Position numbers and translations under genes: made by a program. Under the pieces are notes generated by a model. It made no database searches. It was not told the origin of the DNA and saw only the letters and a program-made list of their open reading frames with translations. 64,000 bases of DNA from JANWXD01 sp037446115 (GTDB lineage Bacteria; Acidobacteriota; Terriglobia; Bryobacterales; Bryobacteraceae), in NCBI GenBank assembly GCA_037446115.1, contig JBBIJF010000011.1, positions 1-64,000 of the forward strand, given 5' to 3'. Positions within the stretch are counted from its first letter, which is position 1. Each line of letters starts with the position of its first letter. Positions 1-7,998 of this stretch are shown here, piece after piece.

Positions 1-914
1 AGTTGAACCTGTTCCCGCCGGTGGGCGTACGCACGCGCACCATCTTGATCGAAGAGATGAACGGGGTGCTGAATCTGCTACCCACGCGGCCGGTGGGCTC
101 GCCGGGCACGGTCGGCACTCAGGGCAAGCGCAAGGTGCGCAGCTTCGTCATTCCGCACATCCCGCATGACGACGTGGTGCTGCCCGAGGAAGTCCAGGGC
201 ATCCGGGCCTTCGGCTCGGAGACCGAGCTTGACGCGCTGGCCAATCTCATGGCGCAGAAGCTTCAAACCATGCGCGCCAAGCACGCCATCACGCTCGAGC
301 ACCTGCGCATGGGGGCACTCAAGGGTGTGATTCTCGACGCCGACGGCTCGACCCTCTACGACCTCTACAGCGAGTTTGGAATTACACCCAAGGTGGTGAA
401 CTTCGCTCTGACGACTTCCTCGACCGAGGTGCTGCTCAAGGTGCTCGAAGTGCGGCGGCACATCGAGGACAACCTCAAAGGCGAGTTCATGACCGGGGTG
501 ATGTGCCTGTGCTCGCCGGGTTTCTTCGACGCGCTGACCACGCATCCCAAGGTCAAGGAAGCCTACCAGCGCTGGCGTGAGGGTCTGGTGCTGTTTTCCG
601 ACAACCGCACCGGCTTCACCTTCGGCGGGGTGACCTTTGAAGAATATCGCGGCCAGGCGACCGACGCCTCGGGTACGGTGCGTAAGTTCATCGCCGACGA
701 TGAGGCGCACTTCTTTCCGCTCGGCACGGCGACCACGTTCCGCACCTACTTTGCGCCGGCGGATTTCAACGAGACGGCGAACACCTTGGGCCTGCCGCTT
801 TATGCCAAGCAGGAGCCGCGCAAGTTCGGGCGGGGCACCGATCTGCACTCACAATCGAACCCGTTGCCGATCTGCCACCGGCCCGAGGTGCTGGTGCGGG
901 CGACCAAGGCTTGA
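1..914 (+). CDS. Major capsid protein, lambda gpE family (5' end outside window)
   Basis: Forms the phage head shell. The visible 303 residues match the lambda gpE family: the opening stretch NLFPPVGVRTRTILIEEMNG, a central IRAFGSETE region, and a C-terminal part ending in PEVLVRATKA. The frame is open to the window edge and the first visible codon TTG is not a convincing start. With a usual length near 340 residues, perhaps 20-40 N-terminal residues are missing. The stop is followed 4 bases later by the FII-like joining protein, as expected for a late operon. The family call rests on residue patterns; the missing N-terminus is inferred. Confidence 0.88.
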   Translation, partial: LNLFPPVGVRTRTILIEEMNGVLNLLPTRPVGSPGTVGTQGKRKVRSFVIPHIPHDDVVLPEEVQGIRAFGSETELDALANLMAQKLQTMRAKHAITLEHLRMGALKGVILDADGSTLYDLYSEFGITPKVVNFALTTSSTEVLLKVLEVRRHIEDNLKGEFMTGVMCLCSPGFFDALTTHPKVKEAYQRWREGLVLFSDNRTGFTFGGVTFEEYRGQATDASGTVRKFIADDEAHFFPLGTATTFRTYFAPADFNETANTLGLPLYAKQEPRKFGRGTDLHSQSNPLPICHRPEVLVRATKA

Positions 915-917
915 GCG

Positions 918-1229
918 ATGGCGGACTGGGCGTCGCTGGTCGACAGGCTGAACGAGCAGGTCCTCTCGACGTTCGGCCGCGAGCTCACCTACACGCCGCA
1001 GGCAGGCACGCCGTCGACGCTCGTCGGCATCCTGGAGACCGGCGCCCGGCCGGAAGACGCGGCGCCAGGTGTGTATGCGTTGCTCTTCGTCCGCGCGGCG
1101 GCCTTCGCCGAGCCGCCTGCACGGGGCGATGAGGTGACCGTGGGCGGCTCGGTCTACAAGGTCGTGGATCTTGAAGCCGACGCCGAGGGCGGCCTGCGGC
1201 TGGTGCTGCACTTCAATCGGGCAGTCTGA
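918..1229 (+). CDS. Head-tail joining protein, lambda gpFII-like
   Basis: A 103-residue protein directly behind the capsid gene, at the place of FII in lambda. FII-type proteins are small beta-barrel adaptors that complete the head neck so tails can attach. The sequence is consistent with that fold: a short N-terminal helix (MADWASLVDRLNEQ), then beta-rich segments with LVGILE near residue 35 and VGGSVYKVVDLEADAEGGLR near 75. The ATG is 3 bases after the capsid stop. Identification is mainly by size, position and overall pattern. Confidence 0.7.
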   Translation: MADWASLVDRLNEQVLSTFGRELTYTPQAGTPSTLVGILETGARPEDAAPGVYALLFVRAAAFAEPPARGDEVTVGGSVYKVVDLEADAEGGLRLVLHFNRAV

Positions 1230-1232
1230 GTC

Positions 1233-1691
1233 GTGCCGAGCGTTCGCATCTGGTTCAAGAGACAGCTCCGGGTGGATCATCTGAACTTCCGGCAGATGCA
1301 GATGCTGAAGCTCGCGACCGTCGGCCTTGCGGCGGTGAAGAACCGCCTCGCGGCCGGCTTGGGGCCGACCGATGCGCCGGCCAAGCCGCTCACCAAGCGC
1401 TACGCGATCTACAAGGCCAAGCGGCTAAGACGGCGCGCCGTACGGGACCTCTCGCTCACCGGCAATATGCTGCGAAACCTCTCGGTGCGTACGGTGAGCG
1501 AGCGCGCGGCCAAGGCGGCGCTGACCTCGCGCAAGGAGCGGATCAAGGGGCTGGCCAACCTGCGGCGCGAGCCCTGGCTGGTCTTCTCCCCGCGCAACCG
1601 TGCCGCGGTCGTCGAAGCCGCTCGCCGCATGCTGCGCGAAATTACGCCGAGGCTCATCGTCGAGCGCTTCCTCGGAGGCAGGCAGTCATGA
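1233..1691 (+). CDS. Tail completion / minor tail protein, gpZ-like
   Basis: 152 residues starting with GTG three bases after the FII-like stop, and overlapping the next gene by 4 bases (ATGA). It is very basic, with the clusters KAKRLRRRAVRD and SRKERIKGLANLRRE. It carries the KPLTKRYAIYKAK and DLSLTGNMLRNL elements often seen in phage morphogenesis proteins of the gpZ/gpG/HK97-gp10 type. In lambda order this slot is gpZ, a tail-completion protein. The exact family is uncertain; a structural role in the neck or tail end is well supported by context. Confidence 0.6.
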   Translation: MPSVRIWFKRQLRVDHLNFRQMQMLKLATVGLAAVKNRLAAGLGPTDAPAKPLTKRYAIYKAKRLRRRAVRDLSLTGNMLRNLSVRTVSERAAKAALTSRKERIKGLANLRREPWLVFSPRNRAAVVEAARRMLREITPRLIVERFLGGRQS

Positions 1692-2158
1692 TCAATCCAG
1701 CGGAACTGGTGGATGCCTTGGTGGAAAAACTCCGCTCGATCCCCGAGTTGGTGGCCGAGATGGAAAGCGATCCGGAGCGGATCTCGGCCTACCACGATCT
1801 CTACCCCAAGCGCGTGAGCCTGCCGCTTGCGATCTACGAAATGCCGGTGCCCTCGATCCTGGTCGCCTGGCAGGGAACCACGCCGGGCAGCTTCGGCGCG
1901 GGTGAAGCCTGGAAGCATAACCTCTCGCTCTACCTCCGCGCACGGGAGACCTTCGAAGGGGACCCGCCCACGGCCTACTATCGGCTATTCGATCGGATCG
2001 TCAACGGCGTGCCCACAGGCTACGCGCTCAAGATGCTCTACGCCACGGTCCATCCGGCGTGCCATCCGATGGATCTACCCTCGATCCAGCGCGTCACCGA
2101 CGAGCAGGGCACGGATTACTTCGAAATCACGGTGAGTTTCACCGAGATGGGAGACTGA
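1688..2158 (+). CDS. Tail terminator-like protein (gpU position)
   Basis: 156 residues, with an ATG overlapping the previous stop by 4 bases. It lies directly upstream of the tail tube gene, the gpU slot in lambda, where a ring protein caps the growing tail and fixes its length. It has an N-terminal helix (AELVDALVEKLRSIPELVAEM) followed by alternating strands and helices and an acidic C-terminus (DYFEITVSFTEMGD), which suits minor tail terminators. No diagnostic motif is visible, so the call rests on position, size and spacing. Confidence 0.6.
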   Translation: MINPAELVDALVEKLRSIPELVAEMESDPERISAYHDLYPKRVSLPLAIYEMPVPSILVAWQGTTPGSFGAGEAWKHNLSLYLRARETFEGDPPTAYYRLFDRIVNGVPTGYALKMLYATVHPACHPMDLPSIQRVTDEQGTDYFEITVSFTEMGD

Positions 2159-2159
2159 G

Positions 2160-3194
2160 ATGCCCGCCAACATTCGGGAAACCAAAATCGGCTTCGGCTA
2201 TAAGAAGCAGACCGATCTGGCCACCCCCAACGTCTCAGGCGACATCTGGAGCCTGACCAAGACCAACGCGGCGCTCGCGACTGTCACGCTCAACACCGAA
2301 AACGACGCAGCCGAGCTCGGCAAGGGGCATGAGTTTGCCACACAGACGTTCAAATCCCACTGGGACGTGAGCGGCTCGATCGAGAAGTATTTGTCGAGCG
2401 AGATCGCCGCCTGGGCCTTCGTCTTCGGCCTGGGTGGCCGCCTCAAGAGCGGCACCGCGCCCGTGATCACCTACACCTGTACGCCCCAGGACCCAGTCTC
2501 GGGCGGCATCGAGCTGCCGGCGTTCTCCTTCATCGAGACCATCCGTCAGGGTGCGAGCGCGGTGCTCGACCGCATGGCCGTGGGCTGCGTCGTGGAGGAT
2601 TTCACCATCACGCTGGGCTCGGGACCTGGCCGCGGGAACTCGCGGATCACCATTAACTTCGCGGGCTCGGGCAAGCTCATCGAGCCGAGCGGGATCACGC
2701 TGCCCACCGGCACCACGGAGCACTTGCTGCCCGGCGCTAGCGCTCAGGTCACAATCAACGGCGTCGACTACATCACCAGTCGCAACCTGGTCTCGCTCGA
2801 GCTGGGCTTCAAGAACAACTTGCGACTCGATGCCGGCTTCTATCCCGGCTCGGGCACGCAGAACGGGGCGGCTGTTCGCGGGCGGCTCGAGTTCGGCGAT
2901 CGCGAGGCTTCGCTCAAGTTCGTGGCGCGCTTTGAGAACGGCTCGAGTGAGCTCACCAAGCTCCGTAACCAGGCCACGGGCGCCGCCATGATCAGCCTCC
3001 AGGGCGAGCTGATTTCCGGCTCGGATTATCACTCGATCGACGTGACCTTCCATAAAGTGGCCTTCCGAACGGCCGTGGTGGGCGATACGGACGGCATCGT
3101 CACGGTCGAGGTCGACTGCCATCCGCTATGGGATGCGACCAACGGTCTCGTCACCGCGGTCGCCAAGTGCAGCCAGGACAATATCGGGAGCTAA
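2160..3194 (+). CDS. Major tail tube protein (gpV-like)
   Basis: 344 residues beginning MPANIRETKIGFGYKKQTDL, one base after the preceding stop. Proteins of this type stack as hexameric rings to form the tube of a non-contractile tail. The sequence is beta-rich and glycine/serine/threonine-rich throughout, with little helix, and ends in a strand (TVEVDCHPLWDATNGLVTAVA). It is longer than lambda gpV (246 residues), so it may carry an extra surface domain. The position just before a frameshifting tail chaperone gene and the tape measure gene is the strongest evidence. Confidence 0.75.
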   Translation: MPANIRETKIGFGYKKQTDLATPNVSGDIWSLTKTNAALATVTLNTENDAAELGKGHEFATQTFKSHWDVSGSIEKYLSSEIAAWAFVFGLGGRLKSGTAPVITYTCTPQDPVSGGIELPAFSFIETIRQGASAVLDRMAVGCVVEDFTITLGSGPGRGNSRITINFAGSGKLIEPSGITLPTGTTEHLLPGASAQVTINGVDYITSRNLVSLELGFKNNLRLDAGFYPGSGTQNGAAVRGRLEFGDREASLKFVARFENGSSELTKLRNQATGAAMISLQGELISGSDYHSIDVTFHKVAFRTAVVGDTDGIVTVEVDCHPLWDATNGLVTAVAKCSQDNIGS

Positions 3195-3196
3195 TT

Positions 3197-3802
3197 GTGT
3201 TCGATGTGACGCAACCAATCGCAGTGCGTTTGTTAACACCATCCGGCCCGAAAACAATCCACGTGCGCTTTCCGACTGATGAAGAATGGATCGAACGGCA
3301 GCGGAAGCGCAAGATCATCGTCAAGCAACTCGGGCGTGGAATGTCTGAGACGATTGTCCCTGATTCGCAGGATGTGGATGCCACATTACTGGCGAAGATT
3401 CGGGTGTCGGAGGAGAATGCGCCCGAGGTTGACCCATATGAGGCCAGCCGAATCATCGAGCAGTTGAGCCAGGCCGAGGTGGACGATGTGCTGCCGGAAG
3501 GCGCCGGGTTCCGCGTTGTGCTGCGCGTGCCTGGTGGGACCACCGTCCACGTCTTGCGGATGCCGAGCGCCAAGGATGTCATCGAGTACCGCCGCGGTTT
3601 CGCCCGCATCCTGGACCTGCCGTTCAACCGGCAGGAGCTGACCGTGAATCTGGCTGCCGCCGGCACGCTCTATCAGAAGCTCGTCCAGGCGACCGAGGGC
3701 TACGCCGGTGCGGTGCCCATTATCCACCAGGCGGTGGCGGTCAAGGCCGCGATCGACGCGCTCGAGGCTGAATTTGCGGGCGGTGCGGCCCCAAACTCCT
3801 GA
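3197..3802 (+). CDS. Tail assembly chaperone, gpG-like
   Basis: The start is GTG at 3197, preceded by GGGAG at a 7-base distance; the open frame extends further upstream but overlaps the tail tube gene. The 201-residue product begins VFDVTQPIAVRLLTPSG and ends FAGGAAPNS. In lambda, gpG and the frameshifted gpGT coat the tape measure protein and recruit tube subunits. The position between tube and tape-measure genes, and a canonical -1 slippery site just before the stop, identify it. The primary sequence itself is not diagnostic. Confidence 0.75.
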   Translation: MFDVTQPIAVRLLTPSGPKTIHVRFPTDEEWIERQRKRKIIVKQLGRGMSETIVPDSQDVDATLLAKIRVSEENAPEVDPYEASRIIEQLSQAEVDDVLPEGAGFRVVLRVPGGTTVHVLRMPSAKDVIEYRRGFARILDLPFNRQELTVNLAAAGTLYQKLVQATEGYAGAVPIIHQAVAVKAAIDALEAEFAGGAAPNS

Positions 3803-3830
3803 ACGGGGAGTGGCCCGAGCGGCCCTCCCT
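3790..3830 (+). promoter_or_regulatory. Programmed -1 ribosomal frameshift signal
   Basis: The heptamer C CCA AAC lies at 3790-3796 in the phase required for simultaneous P- and A-site slippage in the gpG-like frame. A stop (TGA, 3800-3802) follows after one codon. A hairpin starts 9 bases downstream: GGGAG at 3806-3810 pairs with CTCCC at 3825-3829, and GGCC at 3812-3815 pairs with GGCC at 3821-3824, with a one-base bulge and a 5-base loop. Slip site, spacer and stem fit known -1 signals. Confidence 0.8.
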
Positions 3831-4134
3831 GCGGTTCCTAATCTATTGGTCGTTGCGGCGCGAGCAGTTGTGTGACCCCGCGCTCTGCCCGGACGCCCCC
3901 GACGATGGCAGCCGCTGCGACCACTGCCCGCTCGATCGCCTCGATGCGGCGCAGTCATCGGAGCCCGGTCAACTCCTACGCCGGGCGCTCGATCTGCGGG
4001 CAGCGCTCAAGCTGGGAGTGAAGGTCTCGCTCGATGAAATCGCCGCAGATGAGTTCTGGGCGATGGTGATCCTTGAGGAGGAGGAGACCCGGAGGGAGCA
4101 AGAAAAGCCCGCTCTGTCCCCACCCGGGAAGTGA
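3790..4134 (+). CDS. gpT-like extension made by -1 frameshift (gpGT fusion)
   Basis: This frame has no good start codon of its own, but is open from the slippery site through to 4134. A -1 shift at 3790-3796 joins it to the upstream gpG-like protein, giving a fusion of about 311 residues. The extension reads on as PKLLNGEWPERPSLRFLIYW and carries four clustered cysteines in two pairs (CDPALC and CDHC, about 20 residues apart), possibly a metal site. It ends in an acidic-basic tail (EEEETRREQEKP). In lambda-type phages the minor GT form binds the tape measure. The expression mechanism is inferred from sequence signals. Confidence 0.75.
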   Translation, partial: PKLLNGEWPERPSLRFLIYWSLRREQLCDPALCPDAPDDGSRCDHCPLDRLDAAQSSEPGQLLRRALDLRAALKLGVKVSLDEIAADEFWAMVILEEEETRREQEKPALSPPGK

Positions 4135-4138
4135 ATCC

Positions 4139-4459
4139 CTATGCGGATTGCCGTGCCGGAACAAAACGAATCTCAACCCGCTTATTCAAGGCGGCCGCAA
4201 TCCGGCGCAGCATCGCCAGCGAGTGGCCTTCATAGTCGGCGTCTTCCAGGCGCGAAATCACAGACGTGGTTGTGCCGATCATCTTCGCCAATTGGGCTTG
4301 CGTCAGACCGGCTTTCCTCCGCAGCTCGAAGATCTTGCGGGCGACCTCGTTGTCGGCCCGGGCTTCCTCGAGCACTTTCAGCCGCTCGGGCTTGCCACGG
4401 AAGAACCGGCGGTGAAGAATTTCCACTGCATCGGTCGTCGACTTTCTTTGTTTAGTCAT
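4139..4459 (-). CDS. HTH antitoxin of a HigBA/Gp49-like module
   Basis: 106 residues starting at the ATG at 4459, after a GGAGG in the end of the toxin gene. An Xre-type helix-turn-helix lies at about residues 45-75 (RRKAGLTQAQLAKMIGTTTS, then VISRLED), followed by LRRIAAALNKRVEIRFVP, a common ending of HigA-type antitoxins. It should neutralise the toxin encoded just upstream and repress the shared promoter. Toxin-first order with an ATGA overlap is the HigBA arrangement. The cassette is antiparallel to the late operon and sits between the gpT-like frame and the tape measure gene. A longer frame upstream of the ATG is read-through without coding character. Confidence 0.85.
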   Translation of the reverse strand: MTKQRKSTTDAVEILHRRFFRGKPERLKVLEEARADNEVARKIFELRRKAGLTQAQLAKMIGTTTSVISRLEDADYEGHSLAMLRRIAAALNKRVEIRFVPARQSA

Positions 4460-4833
4460 TCTGAAACCTCCTCGGAATGGGTGTGCTTTGCTGGGTCGGC
4501 TTCGAAACGCTTCTTGCGCTGAATCGCCCGGTTGATTTCCCTGTCCGGCACCGCGCCTCTTTTCACAATTCCGTGGGAGACGATCGCAGCCACGGTCCCA
4601 TGGAAGAAGTACAAGATCCGGTATTGCACATGCTGGAAGCTGATGCGAAGTTCGTAGATTCCATCCCGAAGGTAGTCCGCCTCCGGGCGGCGCAACTCGT
4701 GCCCCAGCTCGCGCAGGCGTTCGAGCCGGAGAAGGCATTTGGCTTGTACCTTGACCGGTAATTCTGCGTACCAGTCCAGAAAAGGGCAGGAGCCATCCTC
4801 TTCGCGGTACAAGACGACAGCGGTCTTGGGCAC
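4456..4833 (-). CDS. RelE-superfamily toxin (phage Gp49 / HigB-like)
   Basis: I take the GTG at 4833 as start (125 residues); the upstream TTG at 4854 lies inside the promoter spacer. The product begins with the family pattern VVLYREEDGSCPFLDWYAEL. It also carries LRDGIYELRISFQHVQYRIL and a C-terminal IQRKKRFE typical of Gp49/HigB mRNA interferases. These toxins cleave mRNA on the ribosome. The gene overlaps the antitoxin start by 4 bases. The -10 sequence lies only about 8 bases before the GTG, so the message would be nearly leaderless. Confidence 0.82.
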   Translation of the reverse strand: MPKTAVVLYREEDGSCPFLDWYAELPVKVQAKCLLRLERLRELGHELRRPEADYLRDGIYELRISFQHVQYRILYFFHGTVAAIVSHGIVKRGAVPDREINRAIQRKKRFEADPAKHTHSEEVSE

Positions 4834-4841
4834 TCTCCTTA

Positions 4842-4870
4842 AGTGTATTCGCAATTTTGCGAAATGGCAA
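4842..4870 (-). promoter_or_regulatory. Promoter and operator of the HigBA-like module
   Basis: Reading the minus strand: -35 TTGCCA (4870-4865), a 17-base spacer, then -10 TACACT (4847-4842). A perfect inverted repeat with 7-base arms, TTCGCAA and TTGCGAA, and a 2-base centre fills the spacer (4848-4863). This is the expected placement for autorepression by the HTH antitoxin. The hexamers are seen directly; binding is inferred. Confidence 0.65.
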
Positions 4871-4883
4871 GCTCCCGGTAGCC

Positions 4884-7800
4884 ATGGCTGACAACAAGCT
4901 CGAGCTCGTCGTCGAAGTCGATACCAACCGGGCCAACGCCTCGATCAAGAGCGTCAATGCCGGCTTGTCGAGCCTCGAGACGACCGCCGTGAATGCCACG
5001 CGCGGGGCCTCACGCGGCATCGACGGGATGACGGCGGCGATGGTCAAGGGCGCCACGACCGGGAACCTGCTCGCCGACGCGTTCCAGAGCGCGCTCGCCT
5101 GGGCCAAGGAGTTCACCGTCGGCTCGGTCGCCTTGGCCGCCGAGAACGCCAAGGCCGAGGCCTCGCTCAAGGCGCTGGCCAACGCCCACGGCGTCGGAGC
5201 GGCGGCAGCCGCCAAACAGGTCGCCGCGATCGAAGCGATCGGCTTCGAGTACACCGAGGCGGCGCATGCCGTTCAGAGGTTGATCGTGGCCGACTTGGAG
5301 CTTTCGAAGACCCAGGGTCTGGCCAAGCTCGCTAAGGATGCGGCCGCGGTTCAGAACGTGGCCGCCGGCGAGGCGCTGGAGCAGATCGTCCGTGCGATCG
5401 AATCCGGCTACTCGCGGGGCCTGCGCACGCTGGGCATTTTCGTCAACTTCGAGCGGGAAGTGCTCGCCGAGCAGCTCCGGCTTGGCCGCGCGCTCACCGA
5501 AGCCGAGGAAAAGCAGGTGCGCTACAACGCGGTCCTTCGCGAAGGTGCCAAGATCCAGGGCGCGCATGCGGCAGTGCTGGGAACGGCCTCCGGGCAGCTT
5601 GAAGAGCTCCGGCGGGAGTTTCAGAACCTGCGCGAGGAGCTGGGCGCCCGCTTCCAATCCCAGGCGGTGGCGCTCGTCGGCTCTCTTCGCAGCCTAGTGG
5701 GCTGGCTGCGGGACAACAGCGACGCGCTCGTCAAGTTCGGCCAGGCTGCCCTGGCGGTCTCCGGCATCCTGGCGTCCTACGGCTTGGCGGCCAAGATCGG
5801 CGCTCTGGCGCGCTCGATTGCGGCGCTGAATCTGGCGGCACTCAACCCCTATGCACTCTTGGGGGCCGCGGCGGTGGGAGCGGGCTTCGCCATCTACGCG
5901 CAGTGGAAGCGCGGCCAGGAGGAGGTCGAAGCCCGTTTCCACGATCTCGAGCGGCGGGCGCTCCGCATGAAGCTCTTGTCCGGCGAGACGACGGTCGACG
6001 CGCTCCGGCGGCAAGGAATGACGGACGAGGAGTTGCGCGAGCTCGTCGCCGGCCGGGAAATGGCCTCCGAGCAGTTCGAGGTTGCGGGGCCGAAGGTTCG
6101 CGTTGCGGCGGAGCCGGATCTTGAAGCCTTGAAGCGCGCGGCGGAGATCCGCAAGCGCCAGTTGGAAGTGGAGCGGGAGAGCGCCCGGGCGCTCGAAGAA
6201 GCCCGGCGGCGCAGCCTTCTGGGCTTTGCCCGGGACGTGGCCGAGGTTCAGGAGCAGGTCCGCAAGTGGACCACCTTCGTCGATGAGCGCGGCAACGAGC
6301 AGCAGATCGCGCTCACCCGCAAGGCCTGGGAAAACGTCATCGGCGAGCTGCGCGAGCGGCTGGCCAACTGGCAGAAGGAGGTCCAGGAGACCAACCGCAA
6401 GAGCCTCGCCGAGTATCTGGCGGCGGAAGAAGAGGCCGCGCGGCGGCGGATGGGACTCGACGCGCAGGTGTTCGCCCAGCGGCTGACCTCGAACGAGGAG
6501 ATCGCCAAGCGCAACCTCGATCACCTCGAACAAATGCTCGATATCGAGGAGCAGCGGGCCGGCATCGCGCGTGACGCGCAATTGCGGGCGCTTGAGGCCG
6601 TGGATGCCCACACGCTCGAGCAGAAGGTGGCCATCGAGCAGCGCAAAGCGGCGATCGAGATCGAGTATCTGGAGCGCGTGCACGAGATCAAGATGCGGCT
6701 GTTTGATCTTGAAACCTCGCGGATGGTGATCGAGGAAGAAGCCGCGATGAGGCGGCTGGGCTATCGGGCTGAAGAGATCCAAGGCCGTATCGCGGAGCTC
6801 ACCCAGCAACGGGAAGCCATCCGCCAGGCACAGCAGGAGGCCACCGACGCCGCCATCCAAGGTGCACGTGAGAACGCTGCCATACGGCAAGCTGAACTGA
6901 TCCGTGACCACAACCAGCGGATCTTCGATTCGCTCAAGCGCCAGGCCGAGGGTGTTTTCGACGCGCTGCTCGCACGCTCGCAATCGGTCTGGTCGGCCAT
7001 TGCGAACTCGCTTAAGACCGCGATCCTGACGGCCATCAAAGAGATCCTCAGTTCGCAGGTGGCCGCACTACTGATGCGGCTGTTCGCCGGCATCCGGATG
7101 CCGGTTGGAGCCGGAGGGCTCGCCGGTCTGGCTGGCCTGGCGGCTCCAGCTGTTGGTATGGGAGTACCCATCACAGGAGCGCCGGGCGGGACCTTAGGGA
7201 TCGCTGGCCCGGTATCGCTCGGAGGCCTCGGCTTGCGGGGTTTGTCAGCCGCTGGTCTGGCCCCGCTTGGAATCGGCGGTGCGCTGCTCGGGCTCACTGG
7301 AGCATTCCGTCTGGGACAGCGCGGCGGGTTGAGTGCGGCGCTCGGAGTTGGCCTCGGAGCCTTCAGCGGGCTCCTCGGATTCGGTGCCTTGTCCAGCATG
7401 TTCCCGGCATTGGTGGCCGCAGGACCTTTAGGATGGATCGCCGCCGCGGGCATCGGGGCCTTCACCGGCCTCCTGGGCCTGTTTCGCAAGAGCGCCGAGC
7501 AGAAAGCTCGCGAGAAGATCCGAGCCACCTACGGGGTTGACATCCGGGATAAGGGTGTCTTGCGTCAGATCGTCGAGATCGCGAAGCAGGGATTCGGCGG
7601 TAACCTCGACATGGCCTTCCGCGCGCCGCAGGTTCGCGATCTGATCGAGCTGTACGCGATTACCACAGGGCAGTCGACCGCAGGGCTGCCAGCCACGGTG
7701 CGCCCAGTGTCCCTGCTCCAGCAAGGCGGCGCTTTATACCAGCAGACCTTTTCTGGCGGCGCCGCGCCGTCGCTCGATCGCATCGGCGGAGGCGCGCCTG

Positions 7801-7988
7801 CGTCCGGCCCGATCGTCATCAACATCACGATCCCCGGCGCCAAGGAGTTCTTCGAGAAGGAGACCGTGCGGGTAGTGGTGGAGAATCCGCGCGCCGTGCA
7901 GTCGGCAGCGCTCACCGCCACCCGCGCCAACGCCGGGCGGCGCCAGCTAACCGCTCTCCAGCTCAGCCCGGGCACACTCACCGCATAG
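4884..7988 (+). CDS. Tail length tape measure protein (gpH-like)
   Basis: Spans the tail lumen and sets tail length. I chose the ATG at 4884 (MADNKLELVVEVDTN, the usual opening of this family); an earlier in-frame start overlaps the toxin promoter. The roughly 1,034-residue product has an N-terminal domain with VNAGLSSLETTA and TAMVKGATTGNLLADAFQSA, and hydrophobic helices near residues 285-345. A long charged coiled coil follows in the middle, then a Gly/Ala/Leu-rich hydrophobic stretch, then a C-terminal beta segment (PIVINITIPGAKEFF). Length and order match lambda-type tape measures. It is separated from its chaperone gene by an inserted toxin-antitoxin cassette. Confidence 0.88.
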   Translation: MADNKLELVVEVDTNRANASIKSVNAGLSSLETTAVNATRGASRGIDGMTAAMVKGATTGNLLADAFQSALAWAKEFTVGSVALAAENAKAEASLKALANAHGVGAAAAAKQVAAIEAIGFEYTEAAHAVQRLIVADLELSKTQGLAKLAKDAAAVQNVAAGEALEQIVRAIESGYSRGLRTLGIFVNFEREVLAEQLRLGRALTEAEEKQVRYNAVLREGAKIQGAHAAVLGTASGQLEELRREFQNLREELGARFQSQAVALVGSLRSLVGWLRDNSDALVKFGQAALAVSGILASYGLAAKIGALARSIAALNLAALNPYALLGAAAVGAGFAIYAQWKRGQEEVEARFHDLERRALRMKLLSGETTVDALRRQGMTDEELRELVAGREMASEQFEVAGPKVRVAAEPDLEALKRAAEIRKRQLEVERESARALEEARRRSLLGFARDVAEVQEQVRKWTTFVDERGNEQQIALTRKAWENVIGELRERLANWQKEVQETNRKSLAEYLAAEEEAARRRMGLDAQVFAQRLTSNEEIAKRNLDHLEQMLDIEEQRAGIARDAQLRALEAVDAHTLEQKVAIEQRKAAIEIEYLERVHEIKMRLFDLETSRMVIEEEAAMRRLGYRAEEIQGRIAELTQQREAIRQAQQEATDAAIQGARENAAIRQAELIRDHNQRIFDSLKRQAEGVFDALLARSQSVWSAIANSLKTAILTAIKEILSSQVAALLMRLFAGIRMPVGAGGLAGLAGLAAPAVGMGVPITGAPGGTLGIAGPVSLGGLGLRGLSAAGLAPLGIGGALLGLTGAFRLGQRGGLSAALGVGLGAFSGLLGFGALSSMFPALVAAGPLGWIAAAGIGAFTGLLGLFRKSAEQKAREKIRATYGVDIRDKGVLRQIVEIAKQGFGGNLDMAFRAPQVRDLIELYAITTGQSTAGLPATVRPVSLLQQGGALYQQTFSGGAAPSLDRIGGGAPASGPIVINITIPGAKEFFEKETVRVVVENPRAVQSAALTATRANAGRRQLTALQLSPGTLTA

Positions 7989-7998
7989 GAGGATCTCG

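Noticed and set aside
2235..3122. Long antisense frame within the tail tube gene
   Set aside because: High GC gives long antisense frames throughout; the plus-strand product is well supported.
4848..4863. TTG at 4854 as toxin start
   Set aside because: It lies in the promoter spacer palindrome; GTG 4833 fits family length and promoter position.
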